Origin: Cephalopachus bancanus
Taxonomy: Eukaryota > Chordata > Mammalia > Primates > Tarsiidae
Length of the DNA: 64,000 bases
NCBI GenBank assembly: GCA_027257055.1
Contig: JAPVLO010000059.1
Location: 1,364,001-1,428,000, forward strand
Direction: 5' to 3'
Under the pieces are notes generated by a model. It ran no database searches. It had not been told where the DNA came from and saw nothing but the letters and a program-made list of their open reading frames with translations. Below, one piece after another: positions 55,116 to 64,000 of this stretch (position 1 is the stretch's first letter; each line of letters begins with the position of its first letter). Position numbers and translations under genes: made by a program.

Positions 55116-56705
55116 ATAATGCAGGAATACATGGTGACTGTACCAACACATCTTGAGAGTATATCAGTAACCTCACTCTTACTGTCCCAGAAAGAACCCA
55201 GCATCACCAAACGAGAGCTAGCGAGAGTTAAGAGTTAACTGGCAGCAAAATTCCTCATCTCATATAAAACAAACAAACAAACATGGCAACCTGTTTCTTT
55301 TGCTTAGATATTAATTCTGCTACTACTTTCCTATGTCCTGGTTAGCTGGCAGTGGCAAATCAAACTCAGGACAGATTCCATATTGTTAATAAAAATAGCA
55401 CCAACAATAACAACTATCATTTATTCAGCCCTTACCATATACCAGGTGCTGGGAATTTTTTTTTTTTTTTAGGTGAATTTTGCCTCTGAGCTTGTGTCCA
55501 TGCTGCTGCCAAACCAAAAACACAGTCCTTGTTGGTTAGTCCAGACTGGTGTTAGGGACACACTCAATATCTCAAGTTAACCTCCTATTTCTAAATTATT
55601 AGAGGGATTTGCCTGTTTGTCAGAGCAAACAAACATGCAAGATGCTCGTCTCAGCAGAGTTATTTTACATCTTTTTTGCGTGTGTCTCTCTCTGGCTCAG
55701 AAGTGAAGGGCACTGTAGGATGACTATTATATATTCTGAATAGCTGGAAGAAAGGATTTTGAAAGTTTCCAACACAAGGCAATGATAAATATTGAGGTGA
55801 TGGATATGCTAATCACCCTGACTTGACCACTATGCTTTATATATATCCAAACATCACAATGTACTCCATAGATATGTAAGATTCTTATGTATCAATTAAA
55901 AATAACTAAGTACATAAGTAAAGAGAAGCAAAGGGCACTTGGCTTCTGTCCTCAGTTGTTGTTTCATTGTCAGCCCTGGCCTGGGAGTAAAAGTCTCCAG
56001 CATCCTGAATTTAAGACTCTGTTGTTCTGTCTCCCTCTTCCCTCTCCCCTTTCCCTCTCCCTCTCCTCAACTATCTTTCATCTCTTGTGCACTTTGTTTC
56101 CACATGCACTTTTAGGCACCCCATTTGAATGAGAAAATACTGGTGAGGTGTACATTTCAGCTTCCCATGTGCCATTAAGCTTTCTTTATAACGTGGATTT
56201 TGGAAGCACCACATTGGTATACAGAATGGATTTTTGTCAGAAGGGCTTATTTTCAGACCTCATAAAACTTCTATCTGGTGAGGACAGCTGTTTCTTAACA
56301 ACTCAATGAATAGCGCCTGAGGCCTGGTCCAAATCCTGTTGCCTCTGCAAATGGAACTGTGGTTGGCCCCCAGGTTCCCCCGCTCCGCCTTCGCCCACCA
56401 GTGGTTCCACATCCCAGTTCCTAAAAGTCTCAATTCCTAGAACTGAGGTGGGTCACTTTCTTCTGCCAGAGTAAGAATGTTCAGTGCCCAAAATGACATA
56501 CTGTTTCAGGGCCCGTCCTCCAAGAGGGGAACTACCCACCAAGTAAGGACTTGCCATCAGTACCCACCTCTGGGATATTCTGGCTGCAGAACATGTCTTG
56601 GAGCTTGGAGAGGCTCCCCTTACAGTCAGTGTTGCAGAGGAATCTTTCCGGGATGAGGTTGATAGAGCATTATTGAATACCATGCACACACATGCATGCA
56701 TGCGA

Positions 56706-56707
<2 letters not shown>
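55116..56707. other. Mostly unique, with a short MIR fragment
   Basis: 'aacaactatcatttattcagcc' with 'ccatataccaggtgctggg' at about 55407-55454 is a MIR reverse-strand fragment, followed by a T-run. An (AAAC)n run lies near 55268. A CT-rich tract lies at 56029-56070. No gene. Confidence 0.5.

Positions 56708-56751
<44 letters not shown>
56708..56751 (+). repeat. (CA)n microsatellite
   Basis: About 21 uninterrupted CA units, with interspersed 'acacacatgcatgcatgcg' just upstream. It explains Val-Cys or Thr-His frames on either strand. Confidence 0.97.
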
Positions 56752-58386
56752 CACACTCTGCCACCACTGAGAAATAAAATGATTCCCTGGGTGAGCAAGG
56801 CCTGGAAACATTGGCTCAAACTGCATTTTTTAGAACTTTTAATTTTAATAAGGAGTCATAGCTCAACGGGTTTTCTATAAATTTCAGACTAAGGAGTCTC
56901 TTCTGGATGACCATGTCATGGAGTTGTTGGTCTACGAAACACAAATTTGGAAACTCCACTTGAGATATGGCCATAGGTGCAAGTTCCTGCCAAGAGCAGG
57001 AAAGTTCCTGCCTATGCCAAACACACAGCTCAGCCCTTGGGGAGGCAACCGGAAGTAGATGTATTGTGTGTCACTGCAGGTGGAAGGAGGAATGCACAGG
57101 CAAGATCTGGCCCCTTCGTCAACAACCCATGACTCTGTCTCTTGTGTGCATCCCAATTTGGTCACAGTCCCCACATTCTATGTATTTCCTAGGGATCTAC
57201 AAGTTCACTTGGAGTTTTGTCACTTGTCCTATGTTAGCTTTAGGGACCTGCCATATTTTCTGAGCAATTCCCATTTTGGCTGAGCTTCTAACTTCTTCCA
57301 CTAAGCATCATGGTCTCCATCTGTGTCTGGATTCTGCTCCCCCGATGACACTGGTGCCTGCTCTGGCTGTGGTCTGTAAGGATTTCTGAAGCTGAGAAGC
57401 CTCCAAGGGGCCCATATCGTGTTGCCAGTGCCATGTCATGGTGTTCCTTGCAGAGCAGGGCAGGATTGGTATTCTGGACATGACTGGGGTTGAGTATCTG
57501 ATATCATGCTACTTTTTGTATCCCCCTGTTTGTACCTCTGTATCCTCAGGCCAGTTCAGACCCTGAGGACCAGATCTCTTGCCTCTCTGCAAATCTTTCA
57601 TGATATAAACATCCCCACTATAATAGGGCTATAAAAGTTCAAAGGCAGAAGTCTGGTTTGAGGTCTTTTTGGAAGCAGTAGTTTTGAGGATTGGGTGGGA
57701 GAAGGTCTCTAGCATCTTGGACGATGGATGTTATTATCTCATGACTATTGTTAACCTGATCTTTCCTATGTCTGCCATGATATAGGAACTCTAAGACTCT
57801 GTGCCTGCCCTTGTCATCCTGAGGTGAGGTGAGGTGAATGCAGAGATCTTGTGCTGATGCAAAGCTCATCTGGGGTCCCCTAGACATGAAGCTACCAGCA
57901 TGGATGTTGCAGCCGAGGAAGTGTTGTTGAGATGATGTGTCTCTATGCCAAACAGATCAGAATGATTGATATGTGTAGTACAAATTAAGGGCACCAATCA
58001 CATCTTCAGTCAGGATAGTAGGAAATGAACAGAGATCAGAAGTTTCTCAAAGACCAGTCCAGACACAAAAGCAAAATGCAATAAGTTATCCTAAACTGGA
58101 TCCTTTACTAGAGGGAAGATATTGGTGAAAGGGCATTTATTGGGACAATTGTCAAGATTAGAGAATGTACTGTAGATTAGACAAAAATAGCATAACAAGG
58201 TTAAATTTCTTAAATATGGTAAAGAGAACATCTTTATTCTTAGGAAATATACGCTGAAGTATTGAGGGGTTAAGGGGCATGAAATATGAAGTACTCTCAG
58301 ATGGTTCATATAAATAAATACTAGTATGCATGTATGAGAAATATTTTTTTAAATTGGTGAGTCTGGGTGAAGAATATATTAGCGTT
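56752..58386. other. Unique intergenic sequence
   Basis: No repeat or gene recognised in 1.6 kb. Confidence 0.45.
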
Positions 58387-58502
58387 GTCTGTATTTATTT
58401 GTTGTATTTATTTGCCTGTATTTATTTGTTGTATTTGTTGTATTTTTGTATTTATTTTTGTTGTATTTTTTGCCTGTATTTATTTGTTGTATTTTTTGTT
58501 TG
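58387..58502 (+). repeat. Irregular tandem repeat, TGTATTTATTTGT units
   Basis: Units built from GCCTGTATTTATTTGTTGTATTT and shorter GTATTTGTT variants repeat across about 115 bp. It yields a low-complexity Ile/Phe/Cys-rich frame (58367-58561) that is not a gene. Confidence 0.88.
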
Positions 58503-59584
58503 AAATTATTTCAAAATATTGTCCAGAAGGGGAGTTATTTAGAGACAAGCTTTACCTCTGAGACGTAAAGCAAGCATATATTCCCAAACCGAGACCTACA
58601 GAAATCGAGTTGCATGTTTGCTCCTCATCACCTTAGATCAGGAGACCCAGTGCTACACGTGGCCGCTCTTTGGAGCTTGATAAAAAGCCAGGCATCTTGA
58701 GCAGGTCTGTAGTGGGAGACTGTCTTTCCCTAGAGGACTTTAGAGGATTGGATGGCCAGATGGATGGAATTCTGACTAAAAGTAGAGGCCTAGAGAGCAA
58801 AGATAGCACAACAGTTACCTTGGTGGGAATTGGGAGATCCTATTGCCTCCCTTAGAGAGTTCTGCATGCTTTTATGAATGCTACCCTTATTACAAAGTAT
58901 GTGCATCCCAAGCCAGCATTCATAGATCTCCAGATCCTATGATTATGACATACTCCAGTGGTGCTTCCACCTGCCCCAAGACAGATCTGTGAGCTGCTGT
59001 CCCCCACTTGTCTCCCAGTTCCAGTTCTCCACATCACTCAGTGCCCAAGCACTGGGTGGAAATGTCCAGACGTCTGAGTCTACTTTGAGAAACCCAGGGG
59101 GCTGCCTCTGTGTGCTCCAAGGGCTGTCAGTTGCAGGGGTACCAGAATGTGGCTGGCACCATGCAGTGGTGAAAAGAGCCCCTCTTCCCATCTCCTGTCA
59201 CATTTTGTCACCTGGACCTCAAGGCCACACTGCTCATGCCCAGAGTCTCCTCATTTATCTCGGGAACTGTGATTCTGCTTTGAGCTGGAACTTTGCCAAG
59301 CCTCACACGTGACAGGAAATACACAAATAAAGAAAAATAAAGCAAAAAGACAAACCATTCTGTCTGTCCATCACCGATCTAACTGTACAATTTCAAATTG
59401 AGTTTGTGGTATCAATGGAAACACTTTCTACTTCCTCCACTAGCGTTTTCCCCAACCCTTCTTTGCTCCAAGTCACAAAACAAAAACCTGCTGTGGATAT
59501 TAGTGGATTTTTCAAAGCTCTCAGGAAATGATGCTAGAATAGAAATAATACCAAAAGTTGTAGTGGGCCCAACTGAGGGCCTTT
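58503..59584. other. Unique intergenic sequence
   Basis: Nothing recognised. Frames near 58852-59312 on both strands overlap each other without family features. Confidence 0.45.
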
Positions 59585-59770
59585 TTTTGTCTGGCTCAGT
59601 GTTGAGTGCTTTGTAAGATTCATCTCGTTCAGTCCTTCCAATCATGAAGTTCTCGTATCATCTCCATCTTTAATATGAGGAAACTGAGAGGTTAAATAGC
59701 TTGCTCAATTTCTCACAGCTAGCGGACAATGGAACCTGAACAACTATCCAGAGATGTCTGTCTCCAAAGC
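59585..59770 (-). mobile_element. MIR SINE fragment
   Basis: 'gctcagtgttgagtgctttgtaag', 'aatatgaggaaactgagagg', 'aaatagcttgctcaatttctcac' and 'agctagcggacaatgg' follow the MIR reverse strand. Confidence 0.8.
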
Positions 59771-61539
59771 CTGTATCCATGACCTACTATATAATGTTTG
59801 CTCCCCTCCCCCCAAACTACAGAACTGATGGAAGGGATGGGTATTCCCTTCCAGCATCTGGACTCTAGTGAAGGTTGCCCGGCGTGAAATAACCTGTTTC
59901 CCATCATATCTACCAGGAGAAGTTATAGAACCTTTCGGAATCACATTTGCCTACACTAAGGTAACAATTAACAATCTCAAGATAAAACTTTAAAAACTAG
60001 TCTACTGTTAATAATCTAATGGAAGCCAGCAAAACACACAGCTCATCCACATTTTATATTTGACTTTGAAGTATGCTGAGTATTTTGGAAATGGTGGATT
60101 CTCTTTATTTTGCTGACTCTGGCTGATAGCAGACTGAGTTTGCCTTCCCTGGGTTCCAGTTCCACTGAGTCAAAGAAAACACAGGTAGCTAAGAAGTGTG
60201 TTGAGTCACCAGAAAACTGGCCCGGGAGTGAACACCTAGAATAGAAAGACAAAAATGTGAATTATTCAAAAGTGGATGATATAGACTGCAAACACTCCTT
60301 GCTAAACAGGTTGCAGAGGACTTGTTGCTTCTATGTGCACTTGAGTTTCCAATCTATGCCTGACAATGTAGGTAAAATGTATGTTCTGACAGATGCTTAT
60401 TTATCTTCTGGTTTGTACCCATAATCTACACTTGTCTTAATTTTCTCTCAATTACGCTCAGGCATTAACTAATACTGACTAACTACAACCCAAAATAATT
60501 ATTGCTATCTGTTCCCTTTGTAAATATAACTCCACAAAGTTGGAATAATACTGGCATATTTACAGAAGGCAGCTGATTAAACTAAGTTCCAATTGCTTTC
60601 ACTTTGCCAGAAGGAGCCATTTTCACAGCAAAAATTGGGTGGATGCTTGCATGCTTACCAGGAACAACTTGAGGTAACATAATTCAGGGTTCCCAAGACA
60701 AAAATTCAGTGTAAGACAAATTTACATGAACAATAAAAATCTCATTAAGGAACATACGAAGATCTTTTTACTGTAGCCCAACCATTAAAAGGGGTATCAT
60801 TTTGGTGGGTTTATTTAAGGAATAGTATACATTTCATTGTTTCATAAGAGAAGTAATTGCAAGCGACTCTTAGTTCTTGCAGAACATTTTTATCTTACGT
60901 TTGAATTTCTCTTTTCCAGTTTATAAAACTACTTCACCATCTTCAGCCTCATAATTTCTAAACTTTTAACAGATCTGAGCATTGTTTGGCCCAATACCCC
61001 AAATTGTGAGAGTCCAAACACCCATCCTTACCCTGTCGTCTCCATCTGCTTCTCATTTATTTCAGGAACTTGATCTTAAGCACAGCATGATCTTTCATAT
61101 AGAAGTATGGACACTTCTGTTGTGTGATTTCTGGAGTTTAGCAGAGCTCATTAGAACTTTCACACAAATGAAAGTTCCTCCGATAAAATTAGGTTTGAGA
61201 GCACGTCTTAAGTTTTCCTTCTATTCTGAGTTTACAGGTTGCTCAAACTCAAACAACATACAAACTATACCTTCCCATAATAACAGAAAAAGAAATCTAC
61301 ACCTTGTATTGGAAACTGGTTGCCAGATCCCATCTCTCAAGGAGTTTTCCCTGTCCTAGCTTCAGCAGAGGAACTCAGGAACATCCTGGTGCTTAAATTC
61401 TTGTACTCCTTTACAAGATCGTTCTGATTGCTACACTCTGTTGTGTTTCTGGAGGCTGTGCCGAGTTTTTATCCTGCCTGCGTGTATCCTGAATTTGTTT
61501 CTATCTATTAGAAGTAGTGATTTGGCAGGCATCAGCACT
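59771..61539. other. Unique intergenic sequence
   Basis: No named repeat. A 125-residue plus frame at 60982-61359 has no family motif and no supporting context. Confidence 0.45.
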
Positions 61540-61720
61540 TTTTCCATGTTTAATTAATTCCTCTAATTTTGTGGTAAATGAGAATAATGGAACTTAATTT
61601 TGCTATTTATGTAAAATTGATTGGTAATTATAGGGAGCACAGGAGATTTGGCTTTACAAACGAAAATTAAGTGACCTCTCCATCATGTTTCCTTGGCATG
61701 CTTCATTCACTAGTCAGGGA
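61540..61720. promoter_or_regulatory. Candidate conserved noncoding element, homeodomain-rich
   Basis: Repeat-free block with 'gtttaattaattcctctaatt', 'tggtaattatagggagc', 'gaaaattaagtgacc' and 'cttggcatgcttc'. Clustered TAATTA sites suggest an enhancer; this is inference. Confidence 0.3.
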
Positions 61721-62212
61721 AAAACAGAAATGGCAGCAAAGCAGATGCTGGAGGGAGGTGAGAATAGGTTTTGTGACTTTTGCAGATGTTGAAATATGAA
61801 AATGTATGAGATTTTGTTGAAAGGCCTAAATGAGCTCAAACCAGAATTGTTTAGAAGATAACCTGTATAGGACAGAAACCTGTTTGCCTAGTTTTGTTAT
61901 CTTATATTTGGCATGGCTTGATCACTTTAATTTCAGTATGTTTCTGTCTTCTATTTCATGACCAAAGCAGGGGAGGGTGGCAGGAAGTGGGTTTCTTGTA
62001 GGGTGCTTTATGTTAAAGGAAGACCTCACAGAGTGTGGTCTCAAGATGGAAGGTTTTTAGATTATTTTCTTCCTTTTGAAACTGGTTGCAGCTCCAGATC
62101 TCTGATTCTTGGTAAATGATATTTACATTGTAAGTAACGATAACTAATTTGTTATAGGTTGATATCTAGATCTAGATGTCTAAATCTCTATGGTTATATC
62201 TATCTCTATAAG

Positions 62213-62215
<3 letters not shown>
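61721..62215. other. Unique sequence
   Basis: Contains a perfect 14-bp palindrome (62164-62177). No gene. Confidence 0.45.

Positions 62216-62307
<92 letters not shown>
62216..62307 (+). repeat. Compound (TC)n(AC)n microsatellite
   Basis: About 22 TC units (one TTT interruption near 62222) followed by about 22 AC units. Low-complexity frames on both strands derive from it. Confidence 0.97.
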
Positions 62308-62311
<4 letters not shown>

Positions 62312-62366
62312 TATATGTATAACTTTTGCTTCCAATCCATACGTACATATATGTATAATTTTGCTT
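62308..62366 (+). repeat. Short imperfect tandem duplication
   Basis: 'tacatatatgtataac' followed by 'ttttgcttcc' recurs about 36 bp later as 'tacatatatgtataat' followed by 'tttgcttctt'. Confidence 0.75.
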
Positions 62367-63500
62367 CTTGGATTAGAAGACAATATAAATAAAAATGATC
62401 ATCATCCCTAAGCATTAAGATTTAGTTATAATCATTATGGAATGTATTTTTAAAGAAATAAGCAGAAAGAATTTTGTTTTGCTCCTGTTTGGCACCATCA
62501 AAACTCAGTTCTTTAGTAGACAACATTCAATCTTCTGGCTAGATGGCAAGCAGGGCTGGTAGGGCAGGCCGGGCATATAAAAGATGAAACAAATCATGTA
62601 CTATCACCCTGATAGTGGCCTGACATGGAAATTCTCAGGTGAAACAGAAGAGACATTAAATCATGGAAGCTAACTTCAAAGATCTGCTTGGAGGGATTTA
62701 TGTGAAGTAGCCACTCAGAGCTATTAAAATTATTGACAATATCTTAATTAGTTGATACTAATTATTCTACCTATATAATGTAAATAGACTATTTTGGGGA
62801 ACCCTAAAAATTATAGCTTAAATTTTTTTAAAAATTATTTTTTCAAAATAATTAAGATGCTTTTATCTTAGTATAACCCTTCATGTGCTTCCCCAACTTT
62901 GCATTATAATGAAATAGACAGAAATATCTGGTAGTATTTATTATCCTCTAAGTTAATTTTGTTTTCTCCAATAAAATAATTCACTCTATCTGTGCTTTGA
63001 GTTTCAGAGAGATTCATGTTTAAGAAAACTTCTGCCTTAGCTGAAAACAAGAGCAGAGTGCCCAGAACCTAAACATTGCCAACAGGCTGTGCCCTGGGTT
63101 GGTAATTGCCTGACTGGTGTCCATTTAGAATCAGCTTATCAGGGATGAGACTCAGCAAAGTGTCTTACAACACTCCATCCACTGAGGTTTAAGGTGGAAA
63201 ATAGAGTAGAGACAACAAAGAAGCCTAGGGGATCAATTGCAAATATCACTGTGTGATGAAAAATATTTCCTTAATTTTTTTTATTGATTCTACACCTGTG
63301 GTCTCCCAAAACAGTTTTGATAGCATTAAAACTCAGGGACTGGCACTGCCTAAAAAACAGATCCTAAGTACCCAGGCAAAAACCCAAATTAATTTTTCAG
63401 GTTTATTTTTTTTCAAAAAGTTATTTTATGATAAATCAGATAGTCACTTCTGCTTGCTAAAACTATTAAGTCAGGATATTTGGGGAATATAGTAGTAGCA
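62367..63500. other. Unique intergenic sequence
   Basis: No repeat or gene recognised. Confidence 0.45.
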
Positions 63501-64000
63501 GTGACAGCAAAATATTTGGATCTTCCTGAATCTTCACATAAAATCAGACAGAGAGACTATTTAGCAAAATCAAAACTCATGGTTTTGGAGCAAAACAAGA
63601 TGACAAGGGAGACTTCAAACCTCAAATGCAAGCAGGTACCAACACCTGTGTAAGAGAAAACAGATGAAGGCAATGGGCATCTGATGGACCTGAGAACGGG
63701 AGAACCCCAAAAGAGCTAGCAGGCACTAAATGGAATGCAAGACAAGTCAATTTTAAAGTGGCAGCAAAAACTGAGAGGAGTTTTGCTGTATCTCATAACC
63801 AAGGAGCACCTGTAAGGTCTTATAGAGCTGGGACAGTCTTGTCTGTATGAACTCTCAAAACTGACCTCCAAGGGTCCATCCAGAATAGGACTCTACACCA
63901 AGGAGAATCTGCTGGGACTAGAATCAAAGCCTTACAAAACAGAGAAATAGATACAACAGAAGGAGAACCTCTAGGTAAAAATGGAAGAAGCAGCAAAGAC
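63501..64000 (+). other. Purine-rich sequence, possibly the 5' part of an old L1
   Basis: A-rich, with 'gagaaatagatacaacagaagg' and a terminal 'aaaaatggaagaagcagc' that resembles the run into an L1 ORF1 start. The match is weak and the window ends here, so this is only a possibility. Confidence 0.2.

Noticed and set aside
60982..61359. 125-residue plus frame in unique DNA
   Set aside because: Composition is not protein-like over its length, and no domain, promoter or splice sites support it.
62159..62415. Three Leu/Ser/His/Thr or Val/Cys/Arg/Glu-rich frames
   Set aside because: All are translations of the (TC)n(AC)n microsatellite.
1..64000. CRISPR arrays, bacterial operons, phage attachment sites
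   Set aside because: The sequence is vertebrate nuclear DNA; direct repeats are microsatellites, retroposon target duplications or short tandem duplications.

Overview
This is a stretch of primate nuclear DNA that reads as a gene desert. I find no supportable protein-coding exon, tRNA, rRNA or other classical RNA gene on either strand. The longer open frames are either decayed transposon proteins or chance frames, several running through microsatellites. Most recognisable sequence is interspersed repeats: LINE-1, Alu, MIR, L2, LTRs of the ERVL-MaLR type, mariner/Tigger and hAT DNA transposons, and microsatellites. Alu places the sequence in primates. Two observations point to a tarsier-like haplorrhine rather than an anthropoid. 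First, three copies of a roughly 67-bp poly(A)-tailed sequence look like the R region of a retroviral LTR mobilised by L1. As I recall, the tarsier genome description calls LTR-derived, L1-mobilised insertions TINEs. Second, four Alu copies share a diagnostic haplotype that I do not recognise from human Alu S or Y. The species assignment is inference from memory; no search was run.

Layout. 0.13-2.15 kb: an old sense L1 3' part broken by a CA repeat, a Tigger-type element and a mariner with intact ends. 3.7-6.2 kb: an MLT1-type LTR, two AluJ-like elements and a MIR. 9.2-10.2 kb: MIRs, an A-tailed retroposon candidate and an L1 tail sharing one target sequence. 11.5-11.76 kb: the poly(A) end of an unidentified retrocopy. 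13.6-14.1 kb: a CpG-retaining unique block, the best enhancer candidate. 15.6-18.0 kb: two of the unusual Alus, a hAT element and the first LTR-R retroposon. 20.8-21.2 kb: an MLT1-type LTR. 24.6 kb: the clearest LTR-R retroposon. 27.6-32.3 kb: an Alu followed by two L1s in minus orientation, the second carrying the third LTR-R retroposon. 36.1-37.1 kb: an unassigned LTR. 38.2-39.4 kb: an Alu inside a MIR, an Alu monomer fragment and an L1 3' end. 41.8-46.1 kb: LTRs and L2. 49.4-53.7 kb: LTR, Alu, L2 with a nested hAT, and Tigger. 53.7-64 kb: MIRs, microsatellites and unique DNA.

The function of the window is most likely regulatory or structural. Several unique blocks rich in homeodomain, POU or CpG-containing motifs are candidates for conserved noncoding elements. 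One sequence near 54.6 kb fits the CTCF consensus well. These are motif-level inferences and need cross-species alignment. The nesting of insertions gives a relative chronology, with the LTR-R retroposons younger than the L1 and the ancient repeats they interrupt.
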